Source of the DNA: Usnea hakonensis
Taxonomy: Eukaryota; Ascomycota; Lecanoromycetes; Lecanorales; Parmeliaceae
Reading direction: 5' to 3'
Assembly (NCBI GenBank): GCA_013423325.1
Contig: BLJB01000028.1
Location: 1 to 64,000, forward strand
DNA length: 64,000 nucleotides
In this document: piece after piece, positions 34,195 through 45,726 of the stretch
How the letters are laid out: each line of letters starts with the position of its first letter
Position numbering within the stretch: position 1 is the stretch's first letter
The notes under the pieces: model-generated
Told to the model about the DNA's origin: nothing
The model's database searches: none
The model's input: the letters and a program-made list of their open reading frames with translations, nothing else
Made by a program: the position numbers and the translations under genes

Positions 34195-35697
34195 CTACGC
34201 CCCCCCAACCTCAACAACCCACCCATCCCCCTCCGTCTCCCCCTTGCCATTGATCCCGCCCCAAAGCAGCACCCCACCGCCTGCACCTCCACCCCCCACC
34301 CCTCCCCCTCCACCTCCGCCTGCACCCCCCACCCACCCGCCTCCGCCTCCACCCCCAACCCCACAACAAGCAAACCACCCCCTCGGCCCCGGATGCGCTT
34401 TCCCCCCCCCCTCCACCCCCCTGCTCTCAACCCCAGCCCCAACCGTGACTTCCGCCCACGTATCTTCCCCCGTCGCGAAGCCGAGCGCTTGGCGCGTTGC
34501 GTCTTTGATGTGCGCGGGGGTGACGGGGAGGGCGGGGATTTGGTAGGAGAAGGAGTCGGACCAGAATGTTGTGGGGGGGTCGGTTGTGGTTGTGGTTGTG
34601 GGGGGTGAGGCCTTTTCGCCCAGGAAGAAGAGGAGGTATTCTCTCCCGTTGCCTGTAGTGATGGGCACCAACCCCGCGCCTTTTCGGGGTCTGGGGCCGG
34701 GAGTGAGGGGGTTTGTTGGGAAAGGGAGGGTAGTCCATTCCGATTTTGCGGGAGTCAGGCCGATTTCGCCGTCGCCTCTTGCGTCGGTGAAAGTTTCCTT
34801 TGAGAGGGGGAGGTAGTTGATTTCGCTTCCGAGGGGGGAGGTGCTGGTTATGAGGTAGAGGCGGTTGTGAGTGAGGGCGATTGAGGGCGGGGAGGAGGGG
34901 GAGAGGGAGGGGGTGGAGGGGAGGGCGGACCAGGTGCTGGTTGGGATGTTGAAGAGCCAGGTGTCGGTTAGGGGGGAAGAGGGGGCTGAGGAGGAGAGGC
35001 CGGAGCAGATGATGAGGGTGCCGTGGGGGGCGGGGGGGGATGGGGGTTTGGAGATGAGGGAGGGCAGTTTGGCGATTGTGGAGGTGAGTTGTTCGGTATA
35101 GGAGGATTTGCTTGAGGCGTTGGTTTGAGGGAGGGGGTGTTGGCTGCTCGCGGCACCGTGGTGGTATCTTGCTTGGGGGACGGAGGTTGTAGGAGTGTCG
35201 GACGCAGGATCGAGGTGTGTCCAGGCAAGTGTGTCGGTATCGAATACCCATACCCTTCCCATCTCTTCTACGACGTGCCCATCTTTCCCTTTGCCCCCGA
35301 AGAGGTAGATCCTCCCGCCGATGGCAACAGCCGTGTGTCCTACTCTCGGCCCAGGCACTTTACCATCCTCTCCCTCTCCCAAGCTCGGCACGCACTTGTA
35401 ATCCACCTCTCCGTCATGGGTGCCCTTTTTCTTTAATGGTAGTGTAACGATATGGACCTCATCACCGGCCACATTTCCCGTCTCGTCTTCTCCGCCAAAG
35501 ATGAAAGCGCGGCCGCCAACGACGGTGAGGGAGTGGTGGGAGCGAGGGAGGAAAGCGGGGCTGGAGATTGATTTGAAGGTCGCGGTGAGAGGTTGGGTTG
35601 ACTGGGCGAGGCCGTATGCTGCAATTGCACCTCCTTCGACGGTGGTGGAGACGACTTGCTCGGCTGCTACGAGACCTGTCACTGTTGCTGGATCCAT
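34195..35697 (-). CDS. Kelch-repeat protein
   Basis: Single exon, 500 residues. Kelch units are clear: RSHHSLTVVGGRAFIFGGED, then GPRVGHTAVAIGGRIYLFGG with a WVFDTDTLAWTHLDP strand, then degenerate units (GTLIICSGL...TWLFNIPTSTWSALP; NRLYLITS; PRKGAGLVPI...YLLFFLGE; final VLLWGGIN). This predicts a six-bladed beta-propeller. There is no signal peptide and no F-box or BTB domain, so it is probably a cytosolic or nuclear interaction protein. Near the C-terminus a tract of almost pure glycine with Val/Ala/Trp (about residues 445-480) replaces a normal loop. On the coding strand the 5' and middle parts are C-rich and the 3' end is strongly G-rich. Convergent with the aspartic protease, 136 bp between stops. 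Confidence 0.85.
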   Translation of the reverse strand: MDPATVTGLVAAEQVVSTTVEGGAIAAYGLAQSTQPLTATFKSISSPAFLPRSHHSLTVVGGRAFIFGGEDETGNVAGDEVHIVTLPLKKKGTHDGEVDYKCVPSLGEGEDGKVPGPRVGHTAVAIGGRIYLFGGKGKDGHVVEEMGRVWVFDTDTLAWTHLDPASDTPTTSVPQARYHHGAASSQHPLPQTNASSKSSYTEQLTSTIAKLPSLISKPPSPPAPHGTLIICSGLSSSAPSSPLTDTWLFNIPTSTWSALPSTPSLSPSSPPSIALTHNRLYLITSTSPLGSEINYLPLSKETFTDARGDGEIGLTPAKSEWTTLPFPTNPLTPGPRPRKGAGLVPITTGNGREYLLFFLGEKASPPTTTTTTDPPTTFWSDSFSYQIPALPVTPAHIKDATRQALGFATGEDTWAEVTVGAGVESRGVEGGGKAHPGPRGWFACCGVGGGGGGGWVGGAGGGGGGGVGGGGAGGGVLLWGGINGKGETEGDGWVVEVGGA

Positions 35698-37164
35698 CTT
35701 TTTCTTTTGCGAGCAGCGAGATGATGCTGGTGGAAGACCCTAGGGCGGAAGGATTTATGCCAAGGCTGAGGTTAGGGGTTAGGGGTCTTGCCAAGATATT
35801 TTACCCCTTTTCCGCCTAGGGACATTGAAACTACGAGTCTACAAGAAATGCACATACTCTGATCGGAGTTTACTTTTTACTATATGTTTGATGTAAAAAC
35901 TATTTATCAAATTTTGGAGTGTTTTCCAGAGAGCACAAGAGTCATGTTGTTCCAGCCATGGTAGCATAAAGGTGGCATACAGTTCATCGCCAACTCTCAC
36001 CTGCAGCACGAGTCACTAAACTCTGTATCACATTGAAGGCATCAGAGATAAAACAGCGATCACTTTGTAATCGACGAGTCCTCAAGGTGACTGCCAACCG
36101 TCACCAGCCGTAGCTATCCCTTCAGAAACATCGCTTTCAAACGACAGCCAGCATATCGTACAACACATCTCTCATCGGCCAAGAGATCATACCTTCTCTC
36201 AATCAACCTGTGCTAATGAGACAAGCAATTGTCTTCACCTCAGGTCCGACCCCAACGGCCCGTTCTTTTTGCCGGAAGGATGGGGCATGCAATCGAGTAG
36301 CTTGAATGAGAATAGTTAGCATGTGAAGTGAGACTCAACACATCGTTATCTAAGTGAAGGATGAGAATGGTTGTGTTTAACAATAAGGGTGACAACGGCG
36401 GACTGAAGGATGAGGCGTGCAATCGAGTAGCTTGAATGAAAATAGTTAGCATGTGAAGTGAGACTCAACACATCATTATCTGAGTGAAGGATTAGAGTAG
36501 CTGTGTTTAACAATGAGGGTGACAGCTGAGTTGACAGTAGAGGCGACTTAGTGGGAAGTTCTGATCAAAGGCTTCGGTAACAAGCTCGTAGAACGGAGGA
36601 AGCGGTGTTGAGAAACCCTGTACCTAATGAAACACACACTGCTTTTCTGACCGTCAGAGCTAAGATAGGAGATCCCATCAATCCTTGCATTTCTTCAAGC
36701 AAATAAGTAATGTGAAGATTGTTTCAAAGATATTTGATTGTAGACATGAATTCCAAGCAAGTCTTCCTGCTCCCTGAAAAGTCCCAGTGTTGAGAGATCC
36801 AGCTGTGAAGCTTGATCGTGAAGAGAGGGGAAGAAGGATAAGAAAGCCGATACACCAAGTGTTGACACCAACTATAATGGAAGCCATGGTCCAAATGGCT
36901 CGCCGTAGACCAGTAGACAGTCCTCGTGACTATCCAAATACGGAGAGCATACAGCCCTGCACAGTAGCAGTCTTCGATGGCTTTCCATGAAGCTAGGGGT
37001 AATATTCGGGCCGCCGGAGTAAACAAAAACTGAGTCGTCACACGTCGTCTTTCCAAAACAACTCACGTCCTTGAAAACTCTATATATGAAATATAGAACA
37101 GTGCAAGACAAGGCACAAACCTCAGAGTAAATAAATAGCCGTTGCTCTCAGTGCTATTGATAAG
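35698..37164. other. Gene-free region containing a 130-bp tandem repeat
   Basis: Apart from the direct repeat at 36275-36524, no gene is supported; open frames such as 36724-37111 (-) have no domain. Confidence 0.55.
36275..36524. repeat. Two-copy direct tandem repeat, period 130 bp
   Basis: Copy 1 at 36275-36404 and copy 2 at 36405-36524 share long identical blocks such as ATAGTTAGCATGTGAAGTGA. Most differences between copies are transitions (for example GGGGCATGC versus GAGGCGTGC, CGTTATC versus CATTATC). Confidence 0.85.
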
Positions 37165-39156
37165 ATGAGTTCAAGACAGCATCCAACGGTACGTGTTGAT
37201 AAAAAGGAGTCTCTGAGAGGAGTCACCTCACGGTTAGCTGACAGCGTTCCGGTCACAGATCGGGGGCCTCCACCTGAGAGAAGACCACCCTTCGCAACTT
37301 CGGCACAACACCAGAGAGCTTCCAACCGAGATTTATTACTTCGGTGGTCAGCCTGGCAATATTGCAGGCTTGGTGGATCCAACAGAAGTCTTTCTGAATG
37401 AGGATGGGACCGGTGTTGTCTATGCTCGAGATCCGAATCTGTTTGCAGTCCGGAATCCCTACCAGGGAATCGCTGACCAAGCAGAAAGTGGTGTGAATCC
37501 AGGTATGGTGCGATTTCTTACTAGTCCTGATCAGGCTCTAAGTCACTATAACAGTACGTAGCCTTCCTCCTCTTGACAACAGACACCATCTTTAACAAAT
37601 ATTTTTCTAGGCACTATTGATTAGCAAACCAGTCATGCCTTCCCACGATGAAACTATGCCTTCTCACGAAGAAATTGCTGACCCACTCATGTTTTTAGCG
37701 AACGTTGCACTTGGCTTCGACTGGGAACCAGAGCAGCAGACCGCACCCTCTCCAGTTTCCCCAGTCTCCCCAGTTTCTCCAGACTCTCCTGAGGCTATCA
37801 CGGCTGAAACAGCGGCACCGGCTGAGCGATCAACGGATTCAGTGTCCAGGGAAGGGGATGCGGTGGGAAGCCACCCATCTCGAGGTAACCAGCGGCGACG
37901 ATCAACACAAAGCGCACCTTCGGCTGCCGCCACCAACCTCTTCTCGCGCTTAACACAGCAGCGACGGTCAGCAGAAAGCGCACGTTCGACTGCCGGCTTC
38001 GAAATCCTCTCGCGCTTAAGGCAGCAGCAGACAGCACCGAGCCAAGGCTTTACGGCCGTGAATCGTACACAAAGTGGAGCGTTTTTTCCAACCAATCCTC
38101 GCGTACTGCCCCGCAACGAGCCAGCACCGGAAGTGCCAAGTCGCAAGCGTAAGAGGCCGACACAAAAATCCAAACCCCAAAAAACAAAACCCCGCACCAA
38201 CATCCTCAAGCAAAGAGCTACCCAGGGAGCGTTGACCAGTGCGTGCGGCGTCGTTACGCCTTCGAGAGCCAACCCAGTGGCCAAGGCGAACAACAACGGG
38301 GGTTTCTGCTGTCCAAGATGCCAGGGTCGCTTCACTCGCGCAAAGAGTGTCAAAGACCATTTTGCCAAGTGTGTGGAAAAACACGGCAATCCACAAGGAT
38401 TAAGATGGTTTGATCATGCGACGCTTGTCAATTCTCGGAACCACTACGAGAACAGAATGGGGACGATCCGGGAGGCGAGTGAGGACGAGGAGGACGAGGA
38501 AGAGGGAGAAGGCGATAGTGATGAGGAGCAGGACGATGAAGAGGAAGACTTTTCAGACGCCTATAGGGGAGGCTATGGTGATGAGCCTGACGGAGAGCAG
38601 GACGACGGCGATGGAGAATATATGCAGGGTTTTGGAGACAGATCCCGCATATCCCGCATCCATCGTGACCGAGTGGAAGACGATGGTCAAGAGGATGACC
38701 AGGAGTACGAATATGACGGACACGATGACAACGAAGAGAGCATGTTCGAAGAAGACTGGGAATCTCCACAAGAAGAAGGCGATCAAGGCAGCAATACCCG
38801 AGCATCAGCGTAAGTCTTCCCCCACCAAACACCAGCTCGGCCCATTACTTACAAATCTCAGTCCCTCATCTCCCGTCCACCAAACCATAGAAGAACCACA
38901 TTTCTTCTTAAGATCCGACGACTACGAGCCCACAGCAGCCCCTGCGACCGAAGGCGGGTATGTCCCGTGTCCCACTCCCGGATACGGGCCAGGGGGCTAT
39001 CAGACTCCCGAGCAGCCAAATCCTCGTCGGCAGTGGACGCCAAGTCCACCCTACCACGGATCGTATACGCCTGGGGTTGGAGTTGGGTATGAGACTCCTT
39101 CGCAGCAACGACCGTTCGGGCAAGATCATGATGGGGACTCTGTGATGGGAGATTAG
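37165..39156 (+). CDS. C2H2-type zinc-finger protein with long acidic tract
   Basis: Model: 37165-37188, 37259-37557, 37625-38809 and 38862-39156, 600 residues. The last two exons are firm; the first two are less so, and translation from the ATG at 37635 is an alternative. Exon 2 encodes EIYYFGGQPGNIAG and VFLNEDGTGVVYARDPNLF. Exon 3 has a (PVS)n repeat, two arginine-rich QQRRS-type repeats, a basic stretch (RKRKRPTQKSKPQKTK) and one finger, FCCPRCQGRFTRAKSVKDHF with a later Cys (AKC), so the second half is C-x-x-H...C-like. More than 60 acidic residues follow (EEDEEEGEGDSDEEQDD region), then a Pro/Gly/Tyr-rich tail. A nuclear regulator is inferred; no target is visible. Confidence 0.65.
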
Positions 39157-41252
39157 GAGATGTGGACTTGACAGCGCTTTCATTCAATGTTGATACAGAA
39201 AGACAGGTTGTCGTTGTTGAAGAGATGGGATGGAAGGTGGCTGGGAGCCTCATTCCGCCTCAATTTTTAGCGCGCATTTCTTTTTCGTGTGTGGCTTAGC
39301 CCCTCATATTCTTCTTTCCTCTCTGTGTACTTTTATCCTCCACAAGAAGGCACATATACGCCTACAACCTCAACATTTTGCACCGAGTCCTCTCATCAGC
39401 CTCGGGATGAGAACTTGGCGATGTATTTTAGAAAAAGCTTGCGATACCCAGATATGCTCAATCGAATTACGCTGATACTGTTATATTCTTTGCTACCGGG
39501 CTTTATCGCGTTGTAGTACGTCTAGAGTACTGCGTTCTGCGAGTGGAGAAGACTAAGGTATTTGGATCTAGGATGTGGTATGGTATGGATACTGGTAGGG
39601 TATGAGAGGTAAATGTCTCCACCCCTCACCTGGGTCAGCGAGTATAGCTTCATGCTGGCCTGTTTTGTGGGATGAGGTGGGATGTACTTATTTCGTATAT
39701 CTTGTGTGGTTATGAGGTCGTTGCTATACCAGCTTTCTTTCTATATTTGTACTGTGCGGATTTTTCAACCAGCTTCAACTATTCTAGCCGTATTTGCCGT
39801 CCCGTTCTCTTTGGTCTTTGGTGTACAGGATTTCTGCCAACAAGCAATTGTTGATTAGAGGATACAAAATCTTGTAGTACTCGCTCTGATTTCTCATACA
39901 TGGAATGCGAGCTACGTCCTTTGCTCCCAGGTTTCGCAATGCCTGTCACTTGCGGCACCGCCCTTTTGTGTGGGATGGTCCTCCCTTGTAAGCTGATATC
40001 AAAATGGCAGACCTTTGATTCGTGACATACTCGATGTATATTCTTTATGTATGTCATTGCTGATATTTCCGATCTTTTCGCCTGCTGACAGGGCTTGTAG
40101 TTGGAAAGTTGCAAGGTCAGTTTCAGATAGCTTGAGGTATGTTTTGCATTCTCGCCTTGCTCAAGACGGGAAATATTTTCTCCAAATCGGATCCCATGAG
40201 TGAAGAGCGTGCCAACGGAGCTCAGGGCTGGCCAATCAACATCTCATCTGATGTGCTTTTTTCGTAATTCGGAAAAGAACCTCCATATCAAGATAATGTC
40301 CCACGACGTTTCGGAATGCGAAGACATGTACTTTTTCGACGACATTCCTTCCGGGACTAGCACTATTTGATGGCATTGGCGCCTCTTCCTTGCCGAATCT
40401 CCAACTCATCAGTCACACAACTACGATTCGGTGCCTCCGCTAGACACAAGCTTTAGCGCTTCCTACTGATCCAAAGCTTTCAGAGGGATCGCAACTTACA
40501 ATCAGGCCATGGTAGACGGTAGACAATATATGCAAACAATCTCCGCTTCAGGGGCCACGTCCGAAACGTTGAAGATGCATAAGCCTGGTGTCAACGGCTA
40601 TAATAAAAGATACGTGCCGTGAAGTGCGGCGGAGAAAAAAGCTCAAATGACTAGGTACGTACCAGTGCTCGCCAATGATTTTGCAGCACCCTCTCACAAC
40701 CTATAATAAATTATGTCAAATCAGATCTCCAAGACCACAACCTTGCTTGTTTGTGCCGCAACGTTCGCAGCGTTCTGCAATCTAGGATACTGAAAGCACC
40801 GGGATGCTGATGCGAGCTATCAAAAGCGCCGCAGCCCCACGTCCAGCGGGCCCACCTTATCCTTTCTACCGCAAGGCTGCGCCCAATCATGTACAGTGAC
40901 GATCATGCAGTCTCAGCTTGCTCGGCTAAAGATTGCACGCCTTCCCACATTTTCGGTTGCGATGGACGCACACACTGTATTGGCTTCCTCCTGTCAATTA
41001 TTGACCATTCACAATGCGCCGAAACCACGGACATGAGAAAGCATTCTGCAGGAGTATGACAGTGCTGCGCAGAGGTTACAATCTTACGTCGACAACTCAG
41101 CCCTCGTCTCACTCTGCTGATCAATCATGAATGATAACCTCCCTTCAAGAGCCCTGTCACAGGATGCCTTTGAGCTATGATTTATCAACTACTTCGCTCA
41201 GCCGTTTTCCTGCTACTATTCTTCAGCATTGTCAATTCAAACAGCCTCGACC
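39157..41252. other. Gene-free intergenic region
   Basis: About 2.1 kb with no supported gene. Frames near 39230-39516, 39672-40203 and 41177-41359 lack domains or start at the edge of the next gene. Confidence 0.55.
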
Positions 41253-42657
41253 ATGGTGAGCAATCCGGTGGGAGACTTTACTGTTCGTGTAAGCGTCGCA
41301 TTTGGAGTCATCGATACTATCGCAGTTGCTTTGCGCCTACTTGCAAGAACAAGAACTAAAGCACACTTGGCCGTCGATGATGCGCTCATTACTGCCAGTC
41401 TTATTCCTTTTTATGGAATGATCGTCATTGGTCACTTGGGTCAGTCCAAAATCCACAAATCATCGGCTGTTTCATTGACTTGGACAGCCGTCGAATTAGG
41501 AGGATTAGGATTGACAGCAGCGACGATTGAAGAGCAAGGGCATGAAGCGCTAAGCCTTCGCACATTGCTGAAACTTTTCATGTCAGCAGTAGTAACGGTA
41601 GGAACTCAACTAATTCCACCATCAAGCTCTTGACGCTAACAAGGGTACTTTAGTATACGCTTACGATAACCATGGTCAAGCTTTCGATCCTAGTCCTCTA
41701 TCGTCGGATATTCTGCACCACCGCCTTTAAGAGAGCAACGCTCTTTGTGGGGGCTACAGTCATTAGTTGGTTCGTTGTTGCACTCTTCACCGATATATTT
41801 CAATGTCGACCTGTTCAAGCAGCCTTCGATCCTGAGCTCTTGCCCACCAAAAAGTGCACCAACCTGAAAACTTACTATCGTGGAGTAACTGCTTCCAATC
41901 TTTGCATCGATATTGTGATGCTATACATGCCTTTGCATATGGTGTGGAGATTGAGACTTCCCATGCGGCAGAAAGTGGCATTATCTGGTATCTTTCTACT
42001 AGGCACGGTGTAGCATACCTCTAATCGACACGAGATTGTGTTTTGACTAACCAATCACAGTGTCTGCTTAGCCGCCGCTCTGCGTATCTACACACTCGGG
42101 TATATGAAGAACGATGACTTGACCCGTAATGCCCCCCCTGTCACTCTTTTTTAGTCAAGGCTAACTGATTCCTACTTAGTTACCTTGGCGTACGGGTATA
42201 GATGGTACGTACAGCTGCTTCCTGCTTGAAATATACAGGGCATCCCTGGCGTTGGAAGCTTCTCAAATAGCTCCTACTTGTCTTATTCCCCGGGTCTCTC
42301 CTCAAAACATGAACACTGATCCGAAATATTTGTAGGTCCCAATTAGAGCCCGCGCTAGCCATCCTCTGCGCCTGTCTCGTCACACTACGCCCGCTCTTCG
42401 TCAACTTCAATCTCAAATCACATATTTCCGCGCTTTCAAGCCGCCTCAACCGTAACAAAGATATTGCCAGTTCAAACGTCCCCAGCTCCAGCGACCCGAG
42501 AGGCGAACATCGCTCGCAATCCCAATGGCCTGCTGTGCGAGGGCGTTGCCCGGAGACTAAGAGACTTGGTGACACGGACAATATGCACATTGAGAATATT
42601 GATCTGGGGACGATAGATTTGAAGTCTCAAGACACGCAGTCTCCGACCTCTGTATAG
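41253..42657 (+). CDS. Second fungal rhodopsin-like (SAT4/PTH11-type) integral membrane protein
   Basis: Five exons: 41253-41597, 41654-42009, 42061-42125, 42180-42204 and 42336-42657, giving 370 residues. Landmarks: helix 1 FTVRVSVAFGVIDTIAVALR, HLAVDDALITASLIPFYGM, TITMVKLSILVLYRRIFCTT, GATVISWFVVALFTDIFQC, RGVTASNLCIDIVMLYMPLH, MVWRLRLPMRQKVALSGIF, and after the introns CLAAALRIYTLGY, then W-x-x-L-E-P-A-L-A-I-L-C-A-C-L-V-T-L-R-P-L. The order and the YMPLHMVWRLRLP motif are diagnostic. The tail is polar and Ser-rich. The fourth exon is only 25 bp and the last intron is 131 bp, longer than the others. The protein at 12783 is a paralogue with low similarity. A role as plasma-membrane sensor is family-based inference. 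Confidence 0.88.
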
Positions 42658-43455
42658 ATCTTGCATGACAGAAGAGGAGTCCAAAGAAGAAGTGTCGGAT
42701 CATAACAACGACCGCAGACCTTCGCATTCGACATCCATCTCCAATCTGTCGCAGAAATCTCTCCCAGAAATCTCTCCCACAGCCGGCATAAATCTCTTCA
42801 TCAAAGTCCAACATGATACCGATCAAACAAAGCCCATCACATACTATCACAAACCCCACCACATCACAAATAAAATTTCCATTGATGCTCTCCACTCAAG
42901 CCCGATGACACGATCCTCTGAAATGATGATCCATTCGGCCTATGAAACATTAGAACCTAGGTAGACAAGCAACGGCTCTGGAACTTATAATCCCTCCATT
43001 TTCATCATTCCTGGAGAGATCATGTATGGGAAATTTAGTTGTACGTCATTGCTTAGTGAACACATTAAGCACGTTACTGGGTTAAACACCAAGGGTGCTA
43101 ATAATTGCTGAATCTGGTATTTTTCCCCGTTGCATTGGTAGAATTGAGCGAGAACGAGATTAGTTGACTTCGATCGCGTCTGCTACATCTTGTCCAGTGA
43201 TGTGAGCCCCAGTGAATTAGTTGTGCTTCTCTTAATTAAGGGAACGTCAGGTAAACACATTCACTAAGTTGATTAGCGTCTTTTCAAATACGCTAAGGCC
43301 GGGCAACTTGGAGCTCACTGAACACGACTTCACCTCCATATCATTCCGAAAATCGTCATACACTTCAAGCATTATACTGACCGTAAGTGTACTCGACCGT
43401 TATTAGTATCTTATCTTCTATATCTGCCGATACACATTGCTTCAGCTAATACACT
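42658..43455. other. Intergenic region, nothing recognised
   Basis: About 800 bp without gene or repeat. The plus-strand frame 42665-42964 directly after the stop has no domain. Confidence 0.6.
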
Positions 43456-44965
43456 ATGCCGTTTAATGTCCCTGCTGCCGAGCCGGCAAAGTCAAAGACA
43501 GAGACAGAGAAGCCCCGTAAGAAGCAAGCGGTGGGGACAACCTATAACGCTGATGTCATAGCCATGTAAGTTGCATGGTTTATTCTCACTCACAAGGTAG
43601 AAGTCACTGACAAAAAGTAGAATCAGACAGAATGCCTCTACATCAATCTTGTTGAAGATGCCAGCCGAAGTGTTAGACAATATCCTCAGATTTCTCCTCG
43701 GTGATCGCACGATCCACATATGCCATTTCAAACACTACGAACTAAAACAGATTCTACCCACTTCCGCCTGGCGTGCCGTACCAAATCATGGTTCCCTCGT
43801 CTCTGCCTTTTGTGTGGCCGATCGATCAGAGCAGCAGGCTTATGATGAAGCTGTTCTCTCTCAGGATATTCAGACGATCGAGGACCCAGATTACATCCAG
43901 ACATGCAAAGACCGACACAAGTACTGTCTGATGTGCAACCACGGGGAGAAAAACATTTCGGTGGCAGAACGACGAGCGGGACGCCTCACTTTTACGAAAA
44001 ATCTCTCTGTTCTCGCTGTCTGTCGACAACTTTACGAGGAGAGCAATAACATCCTATGGCAGACCAACACCTTCTCATTCGATGACGGCTTTGCGTTCCA
44101 AAGCTTCCTCGACGGAATGAACTCTTCCCAGAAGCAAAAGTTAAAGAGAATCCACATCAGCACGTCCCTGAATGTGGATGAGATACTATTTACAGCAGCA
44201 CACTCTGCTAATTGAGCAAATGCCCTATCACCCCGTGCACTGACACCACTGAAAAATCTGAACATCATCCATCTTTCGTTCGATCAATACACCAATAACA
44301 CGGACCCGAAACACTATCCTTTGGTCCCAATGTCGTTTGCAGCCTCCTACGACCGTGTGACTTTCAAAATGCAGACGATGCTGGGCCTTCGACTACTCCC
44401 ATGGAAGGACCCGGAGAACGCCAACCGCGGAAAGCATGTTACCGTCATTGTTGGCGACGGATTCAAACCCTATTATGACTCCGTCACCCCTAGATGGACC
44501 AAAGCCCAAAAGCTCGAAGCCGCCGAAAATCTCCGCGCGAGACTAGCTGCTCCAAACGCCGCCAAGATCCATGACGTCGAAGAGAAAGCTGCTACAATGG
44601 CAAAGGAAGACAAAGAGCAGCGGCAAATCGAGAAAGACGGCCGAGCCTACGTCCGCCATCGTCAGCATCTCATCGCCAAGTTGGAGCCAAAAGTCGAACA
44701 AGCAAGAGCAGAGGTAGAAGCTCGGGAAACGGATGAGGCGTTGTGGAAGAGTGAGCATGAGGGTGTCCGTGAGAAAGAACGCGCGAGTGAGAAGGTCTAC
44801 TCCTATCGCACGGCCATCCATATGAGTGCGAGGAAGAAAGTCGAGAAGATGGCGGCCAAATTGGCGCGAATGAAGGCTGAGGTGGCGCATCTGCAGGCAC
44901 ATCCTGAGAACGTGGGACGCAAGAGTCCCCCCGAGAGTACTGATGGCTTGTACTATAGCGAGTAA
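43456..44965 (+). CDS. F-box-like/coiled-coil protein interrupted by one in-frame TGA
   Basis: Exon 1 is 43456-43565, followed by a 55-bp intron; exon 2 is 43621-44965. An F-box-like helix, LKMPAEVLDNILRFLLGDR, is followed by the NLSVLAVCRQLYEESNNILW segment common in fungal F-box-like proteins, and FSFDDGFAFQSFLDGM. A TGA at 44213-44215 then stops the frame after 234 residues. The same frame continues without another stop for 249 codons: first LKNLNIIHLSF, then a highly charged coiled coil (about 44500-44900: EEKAATMAKEDKEQRQIEKD, KMAAKLARMKAEVAHL). So it is a full-length gene with a nonsense codon, or the TGA is skipped. A 168-bp intron 44174-44341 (GTGGAT...TTTGCAG) would keep frame but would remove coding-like sequence. 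The family recruits substrates to SCF ubiquitin ligases. Confidence 0.6.
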
Positions 44966-45695
44966 GTGGACTCTTGCATCGCGGCCAGGGATACATCTCT
45001 TCATGTCCAACCTTCAGACTCCCAAAGAAAAATCAAGCGCCAGGAGCTAGGACAATATCACGGTGGTCTCCACTCCGTCGCGAACTCATTTCGCCGCTCC
45101 TGTACCACAGGCCGTATTCGAGAATCGCACTACATTCAGACTGTATCAATCATTAAGCTTTTCAGTTAAGATTAATGAAAGGTCATCACCTCCAAACCGT
45201 CCATGTGAGACCTTCATAAATCATATCTCACAATCCAATTCCCCCCCCCACCCCCCCTCAAATCCCCCTCTAAAAGACCACAACCTCATACCCCATCATC
45301 AAGGATTCTCCAGCTCCATCTACTCTGGGTCCCCATACCAGACGCCACATTATTTATCTAAATACTATAGTTACGAAATAGTACCTGCTCGAATATAGGT
45401 ATTACTATACCTAGCTATATTAACCCCCCCCCCCTACCCCCCCTTTAGAAAACCCCTCCAAAATCCCCCCAACCTCACATTCAAATCATCAAAGATTCTC
45501 CGGGTGCATCCACTCCGGGTCACCCGACGCCAGACGCCGCACATTTCTTATCCAAATACCATATTCACGAATATCACCTAATCTACTAATATAGGTATTA
45601 CTATAGCTAGCTACATCAGATCCTCCTCCCCTCTCCACGTTACACCCCATCAGATTCCCCCCCTCTCCACGTTACACCCCATCAAATCCCCCAAA

Positions 45696-45726
<31 letters not shown>

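Noticed and set aside
34427..35251. 274-codon Pro/Arg/His-rich minus-strand frame
   Set aside because: Shadow of the kelch gene; low complexity and no domain.
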